Below are positions 22,272-29,450 of a stretch of DNA of 41,085 bases, one piece after another. The stretch's first letter is position 1; each line of letters begins with the position of its first letter. The position numbers and the translations under genes were made by a program. The stretch covers positions 1-41,085 of the forward strand of contig DKTP01000079.1 in NCBI GenBank assembly GCA_002473085.1, read 5' to 3'. The DNA comes from Anaerolineales bacterium UBA7227 (GTDB taxonomy: Bacteria; Chloroflexota; Anaerolineae; Anaerolineales; Villigracilaceae). Under the pieces are notes generated by a model. The model saw only the letters and a program-made list of their open reading frames with translations. It was not told the origin of the DNA and did no database searches.

Positions 22272-23786
22272 ATGAACTTTCCAGTTCTCAGTGTCATTGT
22301 TTTCACTCCCATGGTCGCGGCGGCGCTGATCCTGCTCCTACCCGCTGAAAAGCGGAACGAGACCCGCGCCCTCGCGCTGGCCGCGGCCGCCTTCGCGCTC
22401 ATTCTCTCGGCGTGGGTCTACATCCAATATCTTGTCAACGGGATGACGGGCTACCAGTTCGTAGAGAAGTATGACTGGCTCCCCGCGCTCGGCATCAGCC
22501 TCATCTTCGGCGTGGACGGCATCAGCGCGCCGCTCGTTCTGCTGACGGGCATCGTCATGTTCACGGGCGTGCTGATCTCCTGGGGCATTGACGATCCCCA
22601 CGCGCCCACCGGCATCCAGGACCGCCCGCGCGAGTTTTTCGCCTTCCTGTTCATCCTGGCTTCGGGCGTGTTCGGCGTCTTCGCCTCGCTCGACCTGTTC
22701 ATGCTGTTCTTCTTCTACGAGATCGCCGTCTTCCCGATGTACCTGCTCATCGTCATCTGGGGCTGGGTCAAGACACGCGAGTACGCGGCCATGAAACTGA
22801 CGCTGTACCTGTTCATCGGCTCGGTCGTCGCCCTGGTCGGCGCGCTGGTCATGTACTGGACGGCGGGACAGACGACCGGCGTCTACACTTTCGACATGCG
22901 CGCGCTCGAAGCCGCCAACTTTTCGCAGGCTTTCCAGAACGCCTGGTTCCTGCCGGTCTTCTTCGGCTTCGCGGTGCTGGGCGGCATCTGGCCCTTCCAC
23001 AACTGGTCTCCCGACGGCCACGTCGCCGCGCCCACCGCCGTCTCCATGTTCCACGCGGGCGTGCTGATGAAACTCGGCGCGTTCGCGGCCCTGCGCGTCG
23101 GCGTGATGCTTCTGCCGCAGGGCGCGCAGCATTGGTCATGGCTCATTATGACCTGCGCCGCCGTCGCGGTCGTCTACGGCGCGTTCATCGCCTTCGTCCA
23201 GACCGACTTAAAATACATGATCGGCTTCTCCTCCGTCTCGCACATGGGACTGGTCATGCTCGGCGTGTCCACGCTCAATAACAACGGCCTGCTCGGCGCG
23301 GGCGTGCAGATGTTCTCGCACGGCATTATGACGGCTCTCTTCTTTGCCGTCACCGGCATGATCTACGACCGCGCCCACACCCGCGAAGTCCCCGAACTCG
23401 GCGGCATGGGCAAGGTTCTTCCCTACGCCTCCATCGGCTTCATCATCGGCGGCCTCGTCTCGATGGGCATGCCCGGCTTCTCCGGTTTCGTGGCCGAGTT
23501 TCCCATCTTCATGGGCGTCTGGAGCAAACAATGGCTGGTGGCGGTCGTCGCCAGCGTCTCCATCGTCATCACCGCGGCCTACATCATGCGCATCATCCGC
23601 GGGGTTTTCTTCGGGGAAATGCCCGAAAAACTCCAGGGACACATCAGCCCGTTGACCGCCCTCGACAAGATCGCCATCGTCACTTTGTGCCTCTTCATGG
23701 TCGGCATCGGCGTCTTCCCGGCCATGATGACCCCCATGGTGCAGACCGGCGTGCAACACATTCTCTCGCTCCTGGGAGGTGCATAA
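22272..23786 (+). CDS. nuoM2: Second NuoM-like subunit, lacking the TM7 lysine
   Basis: This is a 504-residue antiporter-like subunit, clearly related to NuoM but distinct from the first copy. Glu150 (FYEIAVFPMY), Lys267 (GVLMKLGAFA) and Glu409 (FSGFVAEF) are conserved. At the position of the essential TM7 lysine (Lys236 of copy 1, in FAIKVPIWPFH) this protein reads FAVLGGIWPFH, with Leu236. The following loop is NWSPDGHVAAPT rather than TWLPDAHTEAPT. I prefer the ATG at 22272, which has AGAGGTG upstream, over the GTG at 22266. A second NuoM in series suggests an enlarged membrane arm. Whether this copy pumps is open. Confidence 0.92.
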   Translation: MNFPVLSVIVFTPMVAAALILLLPAEKRNETRALALAAAAFALILSAWVYIQYLVNGMTGYQFVEKYDWLPALGISLIFGVDGISAPLVLLTGIVMFTGVLISWGIDDPHAPTGIQDRPREFFAFLFILASGVFGVFASLDLFMLFFFYEIAVFPMYLLIVIWGWVKTREYAAMKLTLYLFIGSVVALVGALVMYWTAGQTTGVYTFDMRALEAANFSQAFQNAWFLPVFFGFAVLGGIWPFHNWSPDGHVAAPTAVSMFHAGVLMKLGAFAALRVGVMLLPQGAQHWSWLIMTCAAVAVVYGAFIAFVQTDLKYMIGFSSVSHMGLVMLGVSTLNNNGLLGAGVQMFSHGIMTALFFAVTGMIYDRAHTREVPELGGMGKVLPYASIGFIIGGLVSMGMPGFSGFVAEFPIFMGVWSKQWLVAVVASVSIVITAAYIMRIIRGVFFGEMPEKLQGHISPLTALDKIAIVTLCLFMVGIGVFPAMMTPMVQTGVQHILSLLGGA

Positions 23787-25229
23787 GTGAACTCCCTCAT
23801 CCCCATTCTCCCTGAAATTCTCATCCTCGTCCTCGGACTCCTCATCCTGATCCTCGAGCCGTTCCGAAAGGCGGACGAACGCCGCGGCCTCGGCTGGCTG
23901 ACGGCGGGCGGCCTCCTCCTGACCATCGTCCTGTCTCTGCTCTTCGGACGCCCCGGCCAACCCGTCTCCGTCTTCGGCGGCATGTTGCGCTTCGACTGGC
24001 TGGGCTTCTTCTTCAAGATGCTCTTCCTCTTCGGCGGCGCGGCGACGGCTCTCTTCCTGATGGACATGAAAGAGATCAACCGACGCGGCGAAGCCTACGT
24101 CCTGCTGCTCGCCTCGCTGCTTGGCATGAACCTCATGGCGGCTTCCGCCAACCTCGTCATGCTCTACCTCGCCATCGAGACCACCTCGATTCCGCTCTAC
24201 GTTCTGGCGGGCTTCCTCCGCACCGACGATAAATCCACCGAGGCGGGCTTCAAGTACCTGCTCTTCGGCGCGCTGGCCTCCGCCGTCATGCTCTACGGCT
24301 TCTCCCTGCTCTACGGCTTCACTGGGACAGCCGACATCTACGCGCTGAAGAACATCCTCCCGCAGGGGCTTTTCCTCGGCGTCGTCTTCCTCCTGCTCGT
24401 GGGACTGGGCTTTAAGGTCTCGATTGTCCCGTTCCACTTCTGGGCGCCCGATGTATATGAGGGCGCGCCCACTCCCGTGGCGGGATTCCTGTCCACGGTC
24501 TCGAAGGCCGCGGGATTCGGCGTCATCGTCCGCCTGTTCGTGATCGCCTTCCCCGGCGTCCTCGCCGCGGACTGGTCGCTCATCCTCGCCGTCCTCGCCG
24601 CGGTCACGATGACGCTCGGCAACCTGCTCGCCATCCCACAGAAGAACTTCAAGCGGATGCTGGCGTACTCGTCCATCGCGCACGCGGGCTACACGCTGAT
24701 CGGCGTCGCGGCCATTTACGCCAGCGAAGCGAGTCTCTCTGACCTGGGCGTGACCAGCGTCGCGTTCTACCTGCTCGTGTACATCGTCACCAACCTGCTG
24801 GCCTTCGGGCTGGCCGCGGCCTTCGCCCGCGTCGCCGGCTCAGACGACATCCCCGCCTACAACGGACTCAGCCGCCGTCATCCCTGGCTGGCGCTGGGCT
24901 TCCTCACGGCGATGCTGTCGCTGGCGGGAATGCCTCCGTTCGGCGGATTTGTCGCGAAGGTGCTGGTCTTTGCCGCGGCCGTCAAAGTCGGGCTGGTCTG
25001 GCTGGCGGTGGTCGGCATTCTCAACTCCATTGTGGGCGTGTACTACTACCTGATCGTCATCAAGCACATCTATCTCTATCGCGACGAAGCGACGGAGAAC
25101 GCGCCCCTGCCCATCACGCGTCCCTACGCCCTGGCGTTGACTGTTCTCGCGCTGGGCGTCATCCTGCTCGGCACGGTCTTTGCGCCCTGGTTCAACCTGG
25201 CCGCGGCCGGCGCGCTGACGTTGTTTTAG
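23787..25229 (+). CDS. nuoN: NADH-quinone oxidoreductase subunit N
   Basis: This is a 480-residue antiporter-like subunit of complex I. The first conserved Glu is in YLAIETTSIPLYVLAGF and the TM7 Lys in LGFKVSIVPFHFWAPD. The TM8 region reads STVSKAAGFGVIVR. GTG at 23787 is the start: it follows the TAA of the second nuoM directly, with GGGAGGT upstream. It is the last nuo gene here. A palindromic repeat and a new promoter separate it from the atp genes. Confidence 0.95.
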   Translation: MNSLIPILPEILILVLGLLILILEPFRKADERRGLGWLTAGGLLLTIVLSLLFGRPGQPVSVFGGMLRFDWLGFFFKMLFLFGGAATALFLMDMKEINRRGEAYVLLLASLLGMNLMAASANLVMLYLAIETTSIPLYVLAGFLRTDDKSTEAGFKYLLFGALASAVMLYGFSLLYGFTGTADIYALKNILPQGLFLGVVFLLLVGLGFKVSIVPFHFWAPDVYEGAPTPVAGFLSTVSKAAGFGVIVRLFVIAFPGVLAADWSLILAVLAAVTMTLGNLLAIPQKNFKRMLAYSSIAHAGYTLIGVAAIYASEASLSDLGVTSVAFYLLVYIVTNLLAFGLAAAFARVAGSDDIPAYNGLSRRHPWLALGFLTAMLSLAGMPPFGGFVAKVLVFAAAVKVGLVWLAVVGILNSIVGVYYYLIVIKHIYLYRDEATENAPLPITRPYALALTVLALGVILLGTVFAPWFNLAAAGALTLF

Positions 25230-25236
25230 CGGAATC

Positions 25237-25268
25237 GGAAACCGGGTTTCCAAGAAAACCTGGTTTCT
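25237..25268. repeat. Double palindrome of the GAAACC-N-GGTTTC family after nuoN
   Basis: GGAAACCGGGTTTCC (25237-25251) and AGAAAACCTGGTTTCT (25253-25268) are two adjacent palindromes that share the core seen at 10043 and 17564. It may also act as a nuoN terminator, since it lies eight bases after the stop. Confidence 0.7.
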
Positions 25269-25279
25269 GAAAATCCTTG

Positions 25280-25288
25280 TGATATAAT
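25280..25288 (+). promoter_or_regulatory. Extended -10 of the atp genes, possibly leaderless
   Basis: TGATATAAT contains a consensus TATAAT with an upstream TG. Only eight bases separate it from the ATG at 25297 and no Shine-Dalgarno exists. The atp genes therefore appear to have their own promoter even though they lie behind nuoN. Confidence 0.55.
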
Positions 25289-25296
25289 CCGCAAAC

Positions 25297-25584
25297 ATGA
25301 ATCGACCTGCGCCATCGTCCAACAGGGCGTTTAACACTGCGCTGACGACCGTCATCGTACAGGTTGGCTGCCTAACTCCCATTATCATTCTGGGATTTTT
25401 GTTTCTTGGGCAATGGCTCGACCGTCAGTTCAACGCCGGCCCGTGGTTTACCGTCGCCTTTATCCTGGGCGCGATGCCGGTTTCGGTCATCGTCCTGTTT
25501 TTGATCGTCAATTCCGCGACCAGGCGGTTGAAGTCTGAAAAGAAATCTGAAATTTCTCCAAAGGAGGATAGCGCTAGTGGCTGA
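25297..25584 (+). CDS. AtpI/AtpZ-like ATP synthase accessory protein
   Basis: This is a 95-residue protein with two transmembrane helices (about 17-38 and 47-72) and a charged Lys/Glu-rich tail. The pattern LGFLFLGQWLDRQF between the helices is typical of the small AtpI/AtpZ proteins encoded in front of atpB, which help c-ring assembly or ion supply. The message may be leaderless. The stop overlaps the atpB GTG start by eight bases. Confidence 0.72.
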   Translation: MNRPAPSSNRAFNTALTTVIVQVGCLTPIIILGFLFLGQWLDRQFNAGPWFTVAFILGAMPVSVIVLFLIVNSATRRLKSEKKSEISPKEDSASG

Positions 25585-26548
25585 GAAAAAGAAACAAAGG
25601 ACGTGGGGCCGTTGGGTGGTGCTGGCCGCCATTGTGGTCGGCAGTTACCTCTTCTTTGTGGCAAAAGTTCCCTACATCATGCCCGGGGTCTTTCTCCCGG
25701 CAGAGACCGTTTTCCACATTGGCGGTTTTCCCATCACGAATACCTTGATCGCCCTGTTCTTCGTGGACGTGATCGTTCTGCTCCTCGCGCTGAGCGTTCG
25801 CGGCGCGGTTGCCAGCGGCAGACAGGTTCTCTCCGGCGTCGCCAACGCGATCGAAGCCCTGGTGGACCTGTTGTACGGCATGTCTGAAGGGACGATGGGC
25901 AAGTGGTCCAAATCCATCTTCCCGTGGTTTGTCAGCATCATGCTGGTTGTGCTTGTCGCCAACTGGATGGAGCTGCTGCCCGGCGTGGAAACGATCGGCC
26001 TGATCGAGTCGCACGGCGCGCACGCCGACTATATCGCGAAGCCGGTCGGTCCTGTGACCGGCATCTTCAAGGCCGAAGGCGCGGCGGACGCGGCGGAAAA
26101 AGTTGCGTTCGTCCCCTTCCTGCGCCCCGTCTCCACCGACCTGAACTTTACGCTGGCCCTGGCCCTGGTGGCGGTGGTGATGGTGCAAGTCTTCGGCATC
26201 CGCTCGCAAGGGATGGCGTACTTCGCCAAATTCTGGAACACCAAAACCATGTTCTCCAAGCCCATCTTCGGCGTCATAGATTTCGGCGTGGGCCTCCTGG
26301 AGATCATCTCCGAATTCTCGAAGATCCTCTCGTTCGCCTTCCGTCTCTTCGGAAACATCTTCGCGGGTTCGGTCCTGCTGTTCGTCATCGGCTCGCTCGT
26401 GCCGGTGTTCGCGCAGTCCATTTTCTACCTGCTTGAATTCTTCGTGGGCGCGATCCAGGCTTTTGTGTTCGGCCTCCTGGCGATCACCTTCATGTCGCAG
26501 GCCACACAGGGTCACGGCAGCGAAGGCCACGAAGAAGCGCACGCGTAA
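25577..26548 (+). CDS. atpB: ATP synthase Fo subunit a
   Basis: This is a 323-residue membrane subunit that carries protons to and from the c-ring. The essential arginine is in SFAFRLFGNIFAGSVLL. The preceding helix (FGVIDFGVGLLEIISEFSKI) and the final helix (GAIQAFVFGLLAITFM) are typical of the family. GTG at 25577 is supported by AAGGAGG and overlaps the atpI-like stop. An extracytoplasmic loop of about 50 residues (around HADYIAKPVGPVTGIFKAEG) is longer than in E. coli. Confidence 0.94.
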   Translation: MAEKKKQRTWGRWVVLAAIVVGSYLFFVAKVPYIMPGVFLPAETVFHIGGFPITNTLIALFFVDVIVLLLALSVRGAVASGRQVLSGVANAIEALVDLLYGMSEGTMGKWSKSIFPWFVSIMLVVLVANWMELLPGVETIGLIESHGAHADYIAKPVGPVTGIFKAEGAADAAEKVAFVPFLRPVSTDLNFTLALALVAVVMVQVFGIRSQGMAYFAKFWNTKTMFSKPIFGVIDFGVGLLEIISEFSKILSFAFRLFGNIFAGSVLLFVIGSLVPVFAQSIFYLLEFFVGAIQAFVFGLLAITFMSQATQGHGSEGHEEAHA

Positions 26549-26607
26549 ATTTCGGGCGGAAGCCCGGGAAAACACCTATTTCTAGAGGCGGTTCCCCCGC
26601 CCGAAAT
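26549..26607 (+). promoter_or_regulatory. Long-stem RNA structure between atpB and atpE
   Basis: ATTTCGGGCGG at 26549-26559 pairs perfectly with CCGCCCGAAAT at 26597-26607, starting directly after the atpB stop and ending before the atpE ribosome binding site. The c subunit is needed in many copies, so such a structure could protect or expose the atpE message. Confidence 0.5.
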
Positions 26608-26622
26608 CCAACGGAGGTTCTG

Positions 26623-26874
26623 ATGGAAGTCACTGCTGCATATATTCTTGGTAAGTTGATCGGGGCCGGTCTGGCCATGATCGGCGCGATCGGCGCGGGC
26701 GCGGGCATCGGTATCGTTGCCAGCGGCGCGGTCCAGGCGATGGGGCGAAATCCCGACGCCACCGGCACGGTCCAGACCAACATGATCCTCGGCATCGCCT
26801 TTGCCGAAGCGGTCGCCATTTACTGTCTGGTGGTTGCCCTGCTCATCCTCTTCGCCATTCCCATGCCCGTGTAA
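26623..26874 (+). CDS. atpE: ATP synthase Fo subunit c
   Basis: This is an 83-residue hairpin protein of the c-ring. The glycine-rich helix 1 (AIGAGAGIGI), the polar loop GRNPDA and the ion-binding glutamate in GIAFAEAVAIY are all present. The Gln and Glu-Ser ligands typical of sodium-binding c subunits are not evident, so proton coupling is more likely. The ribosome binding site is GGAGG. Confidence 0.95.
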   Translation: MEVTAAYILGKLIGAGLAMIGAIGAGAGIGIVASGAVQAMGRNPDATGTVQTNMILGIAFAEAVAIYCLVVALLILFAIPMPV

Positions 26875-26889
26875 TAGAAGGAGGTTATT

Positions 26890-27624
26890 GTGGAAGCGCT
26901 GGGTATCAACCCTGGATTTTTACTCATCCAGATCATTAACCTGATCATCGCCTACGTGGTGATCGCCAAATGGATCGTCGGTCCCATCATGGGACTGCTC
27001 GAGAAACGCCGCCAGACCATCGCGCAAGGGCTGGAAGACGCCCGCGTGGCCGCTGAAGCGCGCGCCAACGCCGAAAAAGAGGCCGCTAAAGTAATGGCCG
27101 AAGCCCAGGCCGAATCGGGCAGAATCGTCCGTGAAGCCACCGAGCGCGCCGCCTCGGCCGCAAAGGAAGTGAGATCCGCCGCCGACGCCGAAGCCGCCAA
27201 GGCGCGAGACGCCGCGCTGGCTGAGGTCGAGGGCGAACGAAACCGCATCCTCGGCGATCTGCGCGGACAGGTCGCGGCCCTCTCCATCGCCGCCGCGCAG
27301 AAACTGGTCGGCGAAGCCCTGGACGAAAAGCGCCAGCACGCCCTGATCAACGAGTTCTTCTCGGGCCTCAAAAGCGGCAAGGTGGTCGTCCTCGACGGCG
27401 CCGACTTCAAGGGCGATTCCGCCGAAGTCACCAGCGCGCTGCCGCTTACCGGCGACGAGGAAGCCGTCGTCAAAAAAGACGTGCTGACCAAAGTCGGCGC
27501 GCAAGCCGTCACCTTCCGCGTCGATCCCTCCATCCTCGGCGGCCTCGTCATCAGAGTCGGAGACAAGGTCGTGGACGGCTCGGTGGCCGGCAAGCTCGAA
27601 GGCCTGCGTTCGAACTTGAAGTAA
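26890..27624 (+). CDS. atpFH: Fused ATP synthase subunit b and C-terminal part of delta
   Basis: This is a 244-residue stator protein. Residues 1-30 form the single membrane helix of subunit b. Residues about 35-160 are the long Ala/Glu/Lys/Arg-rich coiled coil. Residues about 175-244 match only the C-terminal segment of subunit delta: VTSALPL, then FRVDPSILGGLVIRVGDKVV and DGSVAGKLEGL. The N-terminal helical domain of delta, which grips the top of F1, is missing. GTG at 26890 has AAGGAGG upstream. No alpha, gamma, beta or epsilon genes follow. A terminator closes the unit. Confidence 0.88.
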   Translation: MEALGINPGFLLIQIINLIIAYVVIAKWIVGPIMGLLEKRRQTIAQGLEDARVAAEARANAEKEAAKVMAEAQAESGRIVREATERAASAAKEVRSAADAEAAKARDAALAEVEGERNRILGDLRGQVAALSIAAAQKLVGEALDEKRQHALINEFFSGLKSGKVVVLDGADFKGDSAEVTSALPLTGDEEAVVKKDVLTKVGAQAVTFRVDPSILGGLVIRVGDKVVDGSVAGKLEGLRSNLK

Positions 27625-27629
27625 ATCCA

Positions 27630-27657
27630 TTGATTGTCGAGAGGGTTTTGGTACAAT
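27630..27657 (+). promoter_or_regulatory. Promoter for the MurE-type gene within the terminator
   Basis: TTGATT (27630-27635) and an extended -10, TGGTACAAT (27649-27657), are 16 bases apart. The -10 is the same nonamer as in front of nuoA. It lies inside the terminator hairpin, so this element may both end atpFH and start the next gene. Confidence 0.45.
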
Positions 27658-27670
27658 GACCAAAACCCTC
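27641..27670 (+). terminator. Terminator of the nuo-atp cluster
   Basis: A perfect 12-bp stem, GAGGGTTTTGGT (27641-27652) with ACCAAAACCCTC (27659-27670) and a 6-base loop, is followed by TTTCC. It lies 17 bases after the atpFH stop. Confidence 0.8.
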
Positions 27671-27690
27671 TTTCCATTTAAGAAACAACC

Positions 27691-27739
27691 GCTGCCCTGA
27701 GCCGAGCGAGGCGACGGCCGGGCGAAGTCGAAGGGCAGC
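27691..27739. repeat. Inverted repeat upstream of the MurE-type gene
   Basis: GCTGCCCT at 27691-27698 pairs with AGGGCAGC at 27732-27739. The inside is rich in GAGCGAGG and GCGAAGTCG words. It is another palindromic intergenic element, in the leader of the gene at 27753. Confidence 0.6.
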
Positions 27740-27752
27740 CAGGCAGGTTTGC

Positions 27753-29345
27753 ATGACAAAAACTCTCGCGCAACTCTTCGTTGATTTCCCCTTCCCGCGC
27801 CCCGCAGACATTCCCGACGTCCCCATCACCGGCATCGCCATAGACAGCCGCGCGGTGAAACCCGGTAATCTCTTCGTGGCGATGAAAGGCGGGACGGTTG
27901 ACGGTCACGGCTACATCGGGAAGGCTATCGCCAACGGCGCGGCCGCGGTGATTGGGGAATTGCCCGCCGCGCAATTCGACGCGCCGCGCTACGTCCGCCT
28001 CGACGACCCGCGCCGCGCCCTGACCTGGCTGGCGGCCGCGTTCTACGGTTGGCCGGCGCGGCGCCTGACGGTGATCGGCGTCACCGGCACCGACGGCAAG
28101 ACCACCACCGCCAACCTGCTCCACCAGATCCTGCGGACGGCGGGCATCCAGGCCGGCATGATCTCCACGGTCAACGCGGTGATCGGCGACGAGATTCTCG
28201 ACACCGGCTTCCACGTCACCACGCCCGACGCGCACGACGTGCAAGCCTACCTCGCTAAAATGGCGGACGCGGGCCTCACGCACGTCGTCCTCGAAACCAC
28301 GTCGCACGGCTGGGCGCAGCATCGCGTGGACGCCTGTGAGTTCGATATCGGCATCGTCACCAACATCACCTGGGAACACATGGACCAGCACGGCGGCTAC
28401 GAAAATTACCGCGCCGCCAAAGCGCGCCTGTTCGAAAGCCTGGAAAAGACCGGCCCGAAAGAACGGGGCAACCCGCGCCTGGCCGTGATCAACCGCGACG
28501 ACCAGTCGTTCTATTTCCTGAACGAACTGATCAAAGGGAGAAAGTTGAGCTACGGCCTGCACGAAAGCGCGGATGTGCGCGCCGAAAACGCCCGCTATAG
28601 CTCGACTGGGATCAGGTTCTTCGTTGACGCCCGCAATCTCCACGTGGAAGTCAAAAGCGACCTGATCGGCGCATACAACGTCTCGAACTGCCTTGCCGCG
28701 TTCACGGGCGCGGTCTACGGCCTCGGCATTGACCCGCAGATCGCCGCGCAAGGGATGACCTCCCTGCACGGCATCCCCGGGCGCATGGAGCGCATTGACC
28801 TCGGTCAGCCCTTCACCGCCATCGTGGATTTTGCCCACACGCCCAACGCGTTGAAGTCGGCGCTGGAGGCCGCCCGCGAAATGTTGAAAGAGGAAAGGGA
28901 AAGCCGGGGACGGGTCATTGTGACTTTTGGCTCGGCGGGCCTGCGCGACAAGGAGAAGCGCCGCATGATGGCCGAGACCTCGGCTGAACTGGCCGATCTC
29001 ACCGTCCTCACCGCCGAAGATCCGCGCACCGAATCGCTGGAGGGAATCCTCGAGGAGATGGCGGCCGGCGCGCGGTCGCGCGGGGGACGCGACGGCGAAA
29101 CGTTCTGGCGCGTGGCGGACCGCGGCGAGGCGATCCGCTTCGCGGTCAGGATGGCGCGGCCCGGCGACATCGTCCTCGCCTGCGGGAAGGGACACGAGCA
29201 GTCCATGTGCTTCGGCGCGACCGAGTATCCCTGGGACGACCGAACGGCGATGCGCGCCGCGTTGAGCGAATTGCTTGGCGTGGACGGCCCCAAGATGCCC
29301 TACCTCCCGACGCAGGACAAACCCGAAAGCGAGTGGATGGGGTAA
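27753..29345 (+). CDS. murE: MurE-type UDP-MurNAc-tripeptide synthetase
   Basis: This is a 530-residue Mur ligase of peptidoglycan synthesis that adds the third amino acid to UDP-MurNAc-dipeptide with ATP. It has three domains: a UDP-binding N-terminus (about 1-105, DSRAVKPGNLFVA), a central ATPase with GTDGKTTT (112-119) and the HEHMDQHG-like Mg site (ITWEHMDQHGGY), and a C-terminal domain. The motif that selects the third residue, DNPR in diaminopimelate enzymes, reads EDPRTESL here, so I do not predict diaminopimelate, lysine or ornithine. It stands outside any division/cell wall cluster, and a specialised Mur-like ligase is an alternative. Confidence 0.85.
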   Translation: MTKTLAQLFVDFPFPRPADIPDVPITGIAIDSRAVKPGNLFVAMKGGTVDGHGYIGKAIANGAAAVIGELPAAQFDAPRYVRLDDPRRALTWLAAAFYGWPARRLTVIGVTGTDGKTTTANLLHQILRTAGIQAGMISTVNAVIGDEILDTGFHVTTPDAHDVQAYLAKMADAGLTHVVLETTSHGWAQHRVDACEFDIGIVTNITWEHMDQHGGYENYRAAKARLFESLEKTGPKERGNPRLAVINRDDQSFYFLNELIKGRKLSYGLHESADVRAENARYSSTGIRFFVDARNLHVEVKSDLIGAYNVSNCLAAFTGAVYGLGIDPQIAAQGMTSLHGIPGRMERIDLGQPFTAIVDFAHTPNALKSALEAAREMLKEERESRGRVIVTFGSAGLRDKEKRRMMAETSAELADLTVLTAEDPRTESLEGILEEMAAGARSRGGRDGETFWRVADRGEAIRFAVRMARPGDIVLACGKGHEQSMCFGATEYPWDDRTAMRAALSELLGVDGPKMPYLPTQDKPESEWMG

Positions 29346-29366
29346 ACAAGTCAACCACCAAACTAC

Positions 29367-29441
29367 GTAACTCGTAACTCGTATCTCGTAACTCGTATCT
29401 TGTATCTTGTATCTTGTATCCTGCAACTCGTATCCTGCAAG
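29367..29441. repeat. 7-base-period tandem array, ten copies
   Basis: Ten heptamers of the form G(T/C)AWCYY (GTAACTC, GTATCTC, GTATCTT, GTATCCT and others) run from 29367 to 29436, with a partial copy up to 29441. It fills the gap between the MurE-type gene and the acetyltransferase, whose ribosome binding site (AAGAAGG) begins at the last partial copy. The open frame upstream of the acetyltransferase start is a by-product of the array. Confidence 0.85.
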
Positions 29442-29450
29442 AAGGCATCA

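Noticed and set aside
29367..29441. Heptamer array as a CRISPR or as coding sequence
   Set aside because: Units are 7 bases with no spacers. The open frame through it joins the acetyltransferase only by chance; the family N-terminus starts at 29451.
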